From an uncultured Saprospiraceae bacterium (GTDB taxonomy: Bacteria; Bacteroidota; Bacteroidia; Chitinophagales; Saprospiraceae), in contig CALBEE010000004.1 of the NCBI GenBank assembly GCA_937927575.1, positions 1-41,678 of the forward strand: a stretch of 41,678 nt of DNA, in the 5' to 3' direction. A model generated the notes under the pieces. That model saw nothing but the letters and a program-made list of their open reading frames with translations. It was not told the DNA's origin and made no database searches. This document shows, one piece after another, positions 7,805 through 15,083 of this stretch (position 1 is the first letter of the stretch; every line of letters starts with the position of its first letter). Made by a program: the position numbers and the translations under genes.

Positions 7805-10237
7805 CTATTTGACCACGAGCCGTGCTACTTCCACACTTTGACTATTTGCCAATCTAACTTGATAGACACCACTTTCCAATCTTTGGGTCCTTATCTTTTT
7901 ATCATAAAGTCCGGCATTAGTATACTTATGGTCGATTAAAGTGTAAATAACTTTTTCGTTTTCTAAAATCTCTAGTTTTGCTTGACCGCCTTTAGGTAAG
8001 AAAAATCTGATTATTTGATATGCTGATTTTTCAGTGTCTATGATTTGAAGTCCTTGTAGTTCGTCTTGTTTTCTTTTTGCCTTGCGAGCTGCATTTTCTT
8101 CGGCTCTTGTTTTTCTTCTGATTATTTCAGCGGCTCTAGCTTCTTCACAAGGATCTATAGCCGCTATGAAAATCGCTTCTGGACCTGTTTCAAATCCTGG
8201 TTCTAGTACGACTGATTTACCACCTACGAAACCGACTACGTTATCTTCCGCTATTTGACTGATTGAATTCACATTGTCAATAGCACTATGTAAAGATTCA
8301 TATAGAGTACTATCTCCAAGTGATACGATCTCTTCTAGACAATCATTAATTTCTATAGGAGTACCGACACATTCGCAATTGTCATTGTATTTGTCATTAA
8401 CGGTATATCGATCTTCATCATCACAGGCTGTTTCGGCTAGTGGGCAAAGCACGGCTGTAAACGAAGATTTACCTAAGCCTCTACATGCTCCCGCATCCAA
8501 AGAAGTAATTAAAATATATTGTGCGTAGGTACCCATGAGATCAGGACCTGCAAATCCTCCATAAGAATCTTCACCAGTAGCAAGTGGCCAAGAATAATTT
8601 CCATAATTACTCCAGGTTATTCCGTCCAATGAATAATCTATCGCAACAGACTGAAAACCTTGATCAGTGCTCCCGGCTACATTATAATTCCAAAAATGTG
8701 TTTCGTGTAATTCATGACGTTGACCCATATCATACATAATCCAATGACCATCACCATAAATCGCATTCGGGTTAGCAGAAATAGTACATGAAAGCCAATT
8801 GTTTTCTTCGTTATTATCTAGTAAATCTGTAATATCACATTTGGCGTAGGGTATATAATTCGCTAGGGGACTATCACAATCTTCAGCTTCGCAAGGGGTT
8901 CCTACACATTCACAATTAGCATCATATTGATCATTATTAGTAAATGGATCGCCATCATCACATGCTACACCTTCTTCGATACAAGCAATTTCGTAATCGT
9001 AGGCATATACATAAGTTGAAGGAATTCTTTTCCATTGGCCTTCTTCGGTATATGGCGTTTGCCAAAATGCTGAGTAATGCTCGGATCCACTAGCTTCTTT
9101 TTCATTGATTTCAAAATAATAATACTGACCTTTTTCCATGTAAATGTTTGCGGTGCTTTGCCAAATAAACTTATCATGTTCAGTCATATAGGTCCAAGAG
9201 GATACAAAGCATTGATGCGCTTGCTTATTTGCAGGGTCTTCATCCGAACTGATGAATAAAATAGTTTCATCGTCACCGGTTACATTAAATTTATAATTTC
9301 CTGAAACTGGCACCGTGAGATAACCTTGTACCATTGACCCTGTTTCGTTTAGCACATTAGCTGTCGGTGATCCTACGAAATCAAGGACTTCACTATAGTC
9401 AGGAGTACCGGGAAAAGTAGCAGCTTCATAAAGGTCGTTTAAGTCTCCACCAGGAATATTATCATATCTGTAGACTTTTACTTTTGTTCTTTCACCTATA
9501 CAACTGTTAGTAGTTTCTTTTGATCCTATACAATTACAAAAGCCATCTTCGATATCATCTGTGGTAGTAGCATCTCCATCATCGCAAGGTGTTCCCGCTG
9601 GCTCGCAAGAATCAGTACATCCTACTCCCCATATATAGTCTTCAGTAATGATTTGGTAATTAATAGCGTCGACTAGTGGATTTTTCCAGTATAGGTAAGC
9701 GAAATCCCCACCAGTACTTTCTACTTGTAAGATTTCGAAATAATAATATTGACCGCCTTGTAATGTGATTAATTGAGAAGTCTGTTCAGGATATTTCGTG
9801 TGTTCTTCTAAATTGGTTTCATTAGGGGCGCTGGCTTGAAGCTGAAGATTTTCTGGTTGATCATTTGTGCTCAAATAGAATTCAACTTTTTGATTTCCTG
9901 TAATATTAAACTCTACTATTTCTGTGCTAGGAATCTGTATATATCCCCTGATTCTTGATCCTATGTAGTTGTCATAATTTAGAGGAGATTTTGTTTTATA
10001 GATCGTTTTCGTAACTATTGGTCGACTAGGGTAGTCAAACGCTGCGCGCAATTCTGACATCTCATCATCGTATATTTTATCATAACATTCCCAGATTAAT
10101 TTACCCGCATCACCAACGCAAATTTGAGCTCCGATATTTATTGTAGCCAATAGCATCATCAGGATAGAAAAGTTGACTTTCGAAGAAGCGACTTTAAAAT
10201 GATTTTTATTCGAATATGAAGTGGGTCGAAAATTCAT
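7805..10237 (-). CDS. T9SS surface protein with two PA14-like domains and a discoidin-like domain
   Basis: The ATG at 10237 was chosen because it gives an N-terminus with a signal sequence (KVNFSILMMLLATINIGAQ). The frame stays open further upstream into the DUF1501 gene, but that part does not look coding. Two PA14-like carbohydrate-binding domains are visible (strands IRGYIQIPS, FNITGNQKVEFYLST and VQGYLTVPVSGNYKFNVTG, DDETILFISSD). A discoidin-like segment follows (GHWIMYDMGQRHELHETHFW, SLDGITWSNYG). The domains are separated by three copies of a CDDGD..T.ND.YD.NCECVGTP linker near 9540-9595, 8905-8970 and 8365-8430. Then come an SVVLEPGFE segment, a charged helix of about 35 residues, and a T9SS type A-like end (ESGVYQVRLANSQSV). 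Likely role: a glycan-binding surface protein. It is the last gene of the DUF1800/DUF1501 unit. Confidence 0.83.
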   Translation of the reverse strand: MNFRPTSYSNKNHFKVASSKVNFSILMMLLATINIGAQICVGDAGKLIWECYDKIYDDEMSELRAAFDYPSRPIVTKTIYKTKSPLNYDNYIGSRIRGYIQIPSTEIVEFNITGNQKVEFYLSTNDQPENLQLQASAPNETNLEEHTKYPEQTSQLITLQGGQYYYFEILQVESTGGDFAYLYWKNPLVDAINYQIITEDYIWGVGCTDSCEPAGTPCDDGDATTTDDIEDGFCNCIGSKETTNSCIGERTKVKVYRYDNIPGGDLNDLYEAATFPGTPDYSEVLDFVGSPTANVLNETGSMVQGYLTVPVSGNYKFNVTGDDETILFISSDEDPANKQAHQCFVSSWTYMTEHDKFIWQSTANIYMEKGQYYYFEINEKEASGSEHYSAFWQTPYTEEGQWKRIPSTYVYAYDYEIACIEEGVACDDGDPFTNNDQYDANCECVGTPCEAEDCDSPLANYIPYAKCDITDLLDNNEENNWLSCTISANPNAIYGDGHWIMYDMGQRHELHETHFWNYNVAGSTDQGFQSVAIDYSLDGITWSNYGNYSWPLATGEDSYGGFAGPDLMGTYAQYILITSLDAGACRGLGKSSFTAVLCPLAETACDDEDRYTVNDKYNDNCECVGTPIEINDCLEEIVSLGDSTLYESLHSAIDNVNSISQIAEDNVVGFVGGKSVVLEPGFETGPEAIFIAAIDPCEEARAAEIIRRKTRAEENAARKAKRKQDELQGLQIIDTEKSAYQIIRFFLPKGGQAKLEILENEKVIYTLIDHKYTNAGLYDKKIRTQRLESGVYQVRLANSQSVEVARLVVK

Positions 10238-10290
10238 CTGGTTAAATATTATTTTGGTGGAGTAAATAGAGTTGCTGCCTATTTGATTGA

Positions 10291-11754
10291 CTAAGAAAAC
10301 ATACCAATAGGTGCATAATTGGCAGGAACATCTGCTGGACAATTACTCGAATAAAAATTACAGAGATTAGGTAAAATGTAGTCAAGATCATTACTCGAAA
10401 CACCAAACCATAAAGCGAGTTCTGCGTAGAATTCGTCCACAGAGGTAGTCGGTAATATTCTTCCTCTATCATGAAGATTGAGATCATTATTTTCTAAAGC
10501 TAATGAAGGATAATCACCAAAAATTTGACTGCCCATCACAGGTCCACCCATAATCATTTGGTTGCCGCCCCAGGCATGGTCCGAGCCATTTCCATTAGAA
10601 GTAAGTGTACGAGCGAAATCGGAAATTGTAAAAGTCACTACATCATTATGCATATTGATTGTCTTCATAGCTTCGTTGAATTCGTGGAGCGCATTACTCA
10701 CCATAGGCAACATGGCTGCTTGGTTACCTAAAACATTATCATGATGGTCCCATCCTCCAAGTGTAACAAAAAATATTTGCCTGTTGGCCCCAAGATGTTG
10801 TCTTACACTTATAGTTTCTGCTATTTTTTTGAGATCATTAGATAGATTTGTATCTGAAAAAGCGTCTTCTTCAAAAGGAATTACTCTTCCCATCGCTTCT
10901 TTAAATACTTCTATGCTATCACTTGTTTGCTTTGTTAAGGATCCCATCGTTTTAGCGAATATATTGGCGTATTCCTGTTCCGCTATATTATTGATCGCAT
11001 TGTTTCGCATATCGTTCAGCATCCCAGAATTACTCCATGAGGCAGGATAGCGTTCGTAGCCAATATTGGTTTCAGTTGTATTTCTACTGATCGAATATTC
11101 ATTAAAATCATTGCCAGTTTGAAATCTATTTTTTCCTGATAAAGATATATTCATGCTTATCTCTGGGATCGTATTCATGTCATGAAGTATATCTGCCATA
11201 CGACCTCCGACACCTACGGCTGATCTGCTGGTAGGCACTGATGTTTGCCATTGCATGATTTGATCACTATGCGAATACAATCCAAGAGGTCGCTTTTTAT
11301 TTCCATTGGCATATTCGGTTGCGTTTGCAATAGGCTCTACTAATGTTCCTATATTAGCGATGAAGGATAAATCACCCGTATCAAACATGTCACGAACTTT
11401 ATCCATACCAGCGTGAATACCAAAGGTCCTTCCTGCATTATCATAATCTAGATCAATGATTTCTTGTGGATCGGATGCATCTTTATCTAATGCTAAATCA
11501 CCTCTCGTGGCAGCATAGTCATCATACTCACTTTGCTCTGTTGGAATGAGCACATTAAATGTATCAGCTCCTCCAGCGAGTAGAATACATACCATTGCTT
11601 TGTAATCATTAGTATTGGTAATGACATGTGGTCTAGCGGCTAATGTATTAATCATACCTAAGTTCAGTGCAGACGATAAAAAAGCAGTAGACCCAATCGC
11701 TGCACAACTTGCTTGGCCGATAAAATTTCTTCGTGATATATTTCTTTTTGCCAT
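10291..11754 (-). CDS. DUF1501 family protein with Tat signal
   Basis: The 487-residue protein starts with a twin-arginine signal (NISRRNFIG, then a small-residue hydrophobic core), so it is probably folded, perhaps with a cofactor or metal, before export. Family marks include LLAGGADTFNVLIP, GGWDHHDN and the late DHAWGGNQMIMGG. DUF1501 proteins belong to the alkaline phosphatase/sulfatase-like superfamily, and the Asp/His residues in these motifs would be metal ligands; the substrate is unknown. The gene lies 12 nt after the DUF1800 gene and 53 nt before the PA14 protein gene, all on the minus strand. This pairing with DUF1800 is a known recurring neighbourhood in Bacteroidota and Planctomycetota. 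Confidence 0.92.
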   Translation of the reverse strand: MAKRNISRRNFIGQASCAAIGSTAFLSSALNLGMINTLAARPHVITNTNDYKAMVCILLAGGADTFNVLIPTEQSEYDDYAATRGDLALDKDASDPQEIIDLDYDNAGRTFGIHAGMDKVRDMFDTGDLSFIANIGTLVEPIANATEYANGNKKRPLGLYSHSDQIMQWQTSVPTSRSAVGVGGRMADILHDMNTIPEISMNISLSGKNRFQTGNDFNEYSISRNTTETNIGYERYPASWSNSGMLNDMRNNAINNIAEQEYANIFAKTMGSLTKQTSDSIEVFKEAMGRVIPFEEDAFSDTNLSNDLKKIAETISVRQHLGANRQIFFVTLGGWDHHDNVLGNQAAMLPMVSNALHEFNEAMKTINMHNDVVTFTISDFARTLTSNGNGSDHAWGGNQMIMGGPVMGSQIFGDYPSLALENNDLNLHDRGRILPTTSVDEFYAELALWFGVSSNDLDYILPNLCNFYSSNCPADVPANYAPIGMFS

Positions 11755-11766
11755 GGGAATGAAATT

Positions 11767-13551
11767 TTATTTATGGATCAAATATTCTGGTGATGTCATA
11801 GTGAGATATATCGCCAATTCTACCCGAGTAAGTTTATCGTTATCATTATTATTTGGAAAGGCTTTAATGGCCTCGATAATTTTTTCGATTGTAATTTCTG
11901 TCATTCTTCCTTGGGCCAATACAAGATTAAGTTTGTCTATAAGAATATGTAACTGGTCATCATTGGTGTATAAAAGCTCATCTGTAAAATCTAATGTAGA
12001 AAACTCGTCTGCATAAGCATCCACCTCCTCGTTACCGTGTAATCGATACTCATCTGCAATATTACCCAGAACTATAAATCTATAGAGTGCATTCATCCAA
12101 CCAGCAATAGTTTGCGAATCCGTAATTTGAAATTCTGGTGCGACTAAATCGGCTTCTTCGACAGCACCTAAAGGTTGGTAGTCGGGTTGAAAGAAATTAA
12201 AAACACTTGGCGATGTCAGCGGCTTTTGGGATATATATCTATAGATATGATCCATATCATTTCTATAATTTCCACTGGCAGTACCTACATTGAAAGCTTT
12301 ATTCATTTGGTAATATCTAATAAATGGTTCTTTAAGTTTACCAAAGTGTGCAAGCTCCGCACTCTGACATGATAATGCCTCCGGATCAAGAAGGATGGCC
12401 GTTACGACTGCTTTCATATCACCTCTAATACCATTCCCATTATCATTGAATTTTAGAGTTACTCTTTCAATATATTCTGGTGAAGGATTAGAGGTAACCA
12501 TTCGTTGGATCATGGCTTTGCAAACGAATGGCCCCGTGCTTTCATGCTCAAATAAATTATCTAATGCTTCGTTAATATCAGCATCACCATCTACAGGATC
12601 ATAATTTTGAGTCACATGACCATTTAATAAATGTTTTACTCCTGGTTCATGGTATTCATTCCACATGGCCATTTCTGGAATATAGCTGGTATCCCTTGGT
12701 TGATTTCTATTCCATAGATCTCTGTCGCCCCAAGTGAGTCCGGTAAATATTTTAGAAAATTCTGCAATATCATCGTTGTCATAAGTAGGTATAAAATTTC
12801 CTTCGGCATCGGTTTTTCTAGATCCATCATTATTTAATTCGTAGAGTCCAATGGTGAATAATTGCATTAATTCTCTAGCGTAATTTTCATCAGGAAACTG
12901 ATTGGCTTCAAGATCGGTTTTGGGATTATTCAAATAGGTAAGGTATACTCCCATAGAAGCATGATATGTAACATCTTGCATAATATCTCTATAGTTGCCA
13001 AAGGCATTGTCCATAAGTATATCGTAGTAATCACCTAATGCATAAGGATTATTGCTGAAGGCAGATTTGTCAGAAATCACCCAAATTTCGCTTAGAGCTA
13101 AGGCTACTCTTTGTCTTAAAGCGTCATCGGTGGTCATGTGGTATTGCCACCAAGCATAATCCCACATCCTAGCTATTCCATTTGAATTAGCATCGTAATT
13201 ATCTCTTACATATTGATGATAATCTCTTATACTCGAAAGTAGAGTATAAGGTCGATCTGTATTTATTTGATTTTCAATCCAATCCTCTACGCCGATAGAG
13301 GTTACATTATCAATATCTGCAAGATTAAATCCTAAAGTCGCTTGAGTTAAAAATCGTGAAGCCGCGTTTTGATTTGGTAAATAACCAATTTGATCTAGGG
13401 TGGTTTCTGGATTTTGAGTCTCGTCACTCGCTGTTACGGACATACCATCATAGCTTCCAAAACCAAGGACTATTGTATCAGGTTGAGCGATAAGTGATTG
13501 AGAATAAAATAAGGCCACATAGAATATGGCAAGTAGAGTATTACTTTTCAT
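11767..13551 (-). CDS. DUF1800 family exported protein
   Basis: A signal peptide (MKSNTLLAIFYVALFYSQSLIAQ) is followed by a DUF1800 domain covering nearly the whole 594 residues. Family marks are ASRFLTQATLGF near the start, RQRVALALSEIWVIS, NYRDIMQDVTYHASMGVYL, NYARELMQLFTIGLYEL, FTGLTWGD and KLKEPFIRYYQ. The family is alpha-helical with no proven function. Its neighbour DUF1501 carries a Tat signal while this protein carries a Sec signal, so the two would meet in the periplasm or at the outer surface. It follows the small coiled-coil gene by 65 nt, and a shared transcript is likely. Confidence 0.92.
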   Translation of the reverse strand: MKSNTLLAIFYVALFYSQSLIAQPDTIVLGFGSYDGMSVTASDETQNPETTLDQIGYLPNQNAASRFLTQATLGFNLADIDNVTSIGVEDWIENQINTDRPYTLLSSIRDYHQYVRDNYDANSNGIARMWDYAWWQYHMTTDDALRQRVALALSEIWVISDKSAFSNNPYALGDYYDILMDNAFGNYRDIMQDVTYHASMGVYLTYLNNPKTDLEANQFPDENYARELMQLFTIGLYELNNDGSRKTDAEGNFIPTYDNDDIAEFSKIFTGLTWGDRDLWNRNQPRDTSYIPEMAMWNEYHEPGVKHLLNGHVTQNYDPVDGDADINEALDNLFEHESTGPFVCKAMIQRMVTSNPSPEYIERVTLKFNDNGNGIRGDMKAVVTAILLDPEALSCQSAELAHFGKLKEPFIRYYQMNKAFNVGTASGNYRNDMDHIYRYISQKPLTSPSVFNFFQPDYQPLGAVEEADLVAPEFQITDSQTIAGWMNALYRFIVLGNIADEYRLHGNEEVDAYADEFSTLDFTDELLYTNDDQLHILIDKLNLVLAQGRMTEITIEKIIEAIKAFPNNNDNDKLTRVELAIYLTMTSPEYLIHK

Positions 13552-13616
13552 GATCTCTGAGGTTAGAACGTAAAAGGAATGACAGTCAAATTTGGACTGA
13601 GGTAAAATCTAAAAAA

Positions 13617-14072
13617 TTACTTTTTTTCTAACAGCAGTTTGATCGCTTCAAGCTCCTTTTTGAGAACTGTGTTTTCTTCTTTTAGAGATATCGTATGTTG
13701 CCACAACCATTCGATTTGAGCTAACAGTTTGCTATCCATGGTAGTGACATCATAGCCTGTTTCAGTAAGTGTTTTTGCTGAAGGCATATCCACTAAATGC
13801 TGATTTTCGGAAATCGATTTTTTGACTTCAGCAAGCGCAGGAGTTTTAGTAAATGCATCGTCAGACCAATCTTCTTCGGATTTGAGCGCTACTTTGACTC
13901 GTTCGGTAAGGATACCATTTTGCACATAAAGATTGTAATCTCCAGGAGTCGAAATTAAAGTAGTATCACCAATTACTACTTTCCCAGAAGTTTTAAGTAG
14001 TAGAATTTCCTGCTGAGCAGAAAGGGAAATGGCGAAAGAGATTAAGATAGCGGTAAAAAAATAGTTTTTCAT
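13617..14072 (-). CDS. Small exported protein with tail-fibre-type motif and C-terminal coiled coil
   Basis: The 151-residue product has a signal peptide (MKNYFFTAILISFAISLSAQ). The segment GDYNLYVQNGILTERVKVAL followed by DDAF...PALAEVKKSISENQHL and VDMPSAKTLTETGYDVT is the motif found in many Bacteroidota proteins just before an S74-like (tail-fibre chaperone) C-terminus. Here no autoprotease domain follows. The chain ends in a predicted coiled coil (IEWLWQHTISLKEENTVLKK onward, about 118-151). It probably forms an oligomer. It is the first gene of the unit leading into DUF1800, with a TACATTTG promoter element 44 nt ahead. Confidence 0.78.
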   Translation of the reverse strand: MKNYFFTAILISFAISLSAQQEILLLKTSGKVVIGDTTLISTPGDYNLYVQNGILTERVKVALKSEEDWSDDAFTKTPALAEVKKSISENQHLVDMPSAKTLTETGYDVTTMDSKLLAQIEWLWQHTISLKEENTVLKKELEAIKLLLEKK

Positions 14073-14115
14073 TGGTTGCGGATTTAGGTGGCCTAAGTTT
14101 ATATCTGATCTTGTA

Positions 14116-14123
14116 CAAATGTA
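14116..14123 (-). promoter_or_regulatory. Probable -7 promoter element of the coiled-coil/DUF1800/DUF1501/PA14 unit
   Basis: Read on the minus strand the octamer is TACATTTG, an exact match to TAnnTTTG, 44 nt upstream of the first start codon of the unit. No convincing -33 TTTG was found. Confidence 0.4.
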
Positions 14124-14185
14124 AGTGAGCAGATAATAATTTTAGTGAGGGCTAACACGGATTATGATTCAAGGGTAAACCACTA

Positions 14186-14281
14186 ATATATTACAAAAAT
14201 ATGTAATATATACTATAGGGAATGCTGGTCCTCAGCTATAGGACACCTAAATGCCTGGTAAACACCTATTCGAAGGGCATT
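14186..14281. other. Cluster of three short inverted repeats between ribE and the DUF1800 unit
   Basis: Three potential hairpins follow each other: ATATATTAC/GTAATATAT (14186-14194 and 14203-14211, perfect 9-bp arms), GTCCT/AGGAC (14228-14232 and 14240-14244), and AATGCC/GGCATT (14250-14255 and 14276-14281) with an inner GGT/ACC. CTATAGG is repeated at 14213 and 14236. The cluster lies downstream of ribE and upstream of the next promoter, so it could be a ribE 3' end or an operator region. Confidence 0.4.
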
Positions 14282-14335
14282 AAATTGTTGCCACAAATGG
14301 TTTTTGCCAAATAAGCTGTTTAAACAAAGAGTCTT

Positions 14336-14953
14336 CTAACTGTTTTGACGCTTCAGATAGACATCCATATACAGTTCAATATTTTTTACAATATGCTTGG
14401 CAATCATATCATATTCGATGTTGATCATACTATCAGATACTACATTATGCATGGTAGTATGCTCATAAGTATAAGGAATGATAGATACCCCAAAAGAGGA
14501 TTCATCAGGATCTACTACCGTAAGACTTATACCATTGAGTGTAACAGAACCTTTACTTACGATTAGATTTTTTTTATCCTCTGGAAGAGAAAAACGATAG
14601 TCCCAGCTGCCATTGGCATCTCTTACAGAAAGACACTTAACAGTACCGTCAACATGGCCTTGTACAAAGTGACCGTCCATCCTTTTGTCTGCTGTCATGG
14701 CTCTTTCAATATTAATTGTATCACCAACTTTCCAGAGTCCAAGATTCGTGAGTCTCAATGTTTCGGCAATAGCAGTAACCACATATTGATCTTCATTAAT
14801 AGAGACTACCGTGAGACAAACACCATTATGAGCTATACTTTGATCAATATAACTCTCTCTGGCTAAAGCTGTTTTGATAGTGAAATGAACGTTAGTACCT
14901 TCTTTCTCTATAGCGGTTACTTTACCGATAGTCTCTACAATTCCTGTAAACAT
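14336..14953 (-). CDS. ribE: Riboflavin synthase alpha chain
   Basis: This cytoplasmic enzyme converts two molecules of 6,7-dimethyl-8-ribityllumazine into riboflavin and a pyrimidine. The sequence starts with the family N-terminus MFTGIVETIG and has two lumazine-binding repeats. In the first are HNGVCLTVV and ETLRLTNLGLWKVGDTINIE; the link RMDGHFVQGHVDGT leads to the second (VTLNGISLTVV, FGVSIIPYTYEHTT). Length (205 residues) fits the family. The usual SIAVNGVCLT reads SIAHNGVCLT here, a small change at a variable position. No other riboflavin gene is in the window, as is common where rib genes are scattered. Confidence 0.96.
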   Translation of the reverse strand: MFTGIVETIGKVTAIEKEGTNVHFTIKTALARESYIDQSIAHNGVCLTVVSINEDQYVVTAIAETLRLTNLGLWKVGDTINIERAMTADKRMDGHFVQGHVDGTVKCLSVRDANGSWDYRFSLPEDKKNLIVSKGSVTLNGISLTVVDPDESSFGVSIIPYTYEHTTMHNVVSDSMINIEYDMIAKHIVKNIELYMDVYLKRQNS

Positions 14954-15083
14954 GTATATTTCTTTTTTTCGTAAAAATCTCTATCTACTGCGCAGTTTAA
15001 TGAACAATGATAATAGACCAAACTTCTTGAAATGAATGACAAAATCTAAGAAAATTAATGCTGGATAAATTTAAAATCGCAAG

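Noticed and set aside
10238-10342. Longer N-terminus of the PA14 protein overlapping the DUF1501 gene
   Set aside because: The extra 35 residues look like noncoding sequence; the ATG at 10237 precedes the signal peptide.
13583-13599. CAGTC/GACTG pair between the coiled-coil and DUF1800 genes
   Set aside because: Only 5-bp arms and no T-run; not enough for a terminator call.
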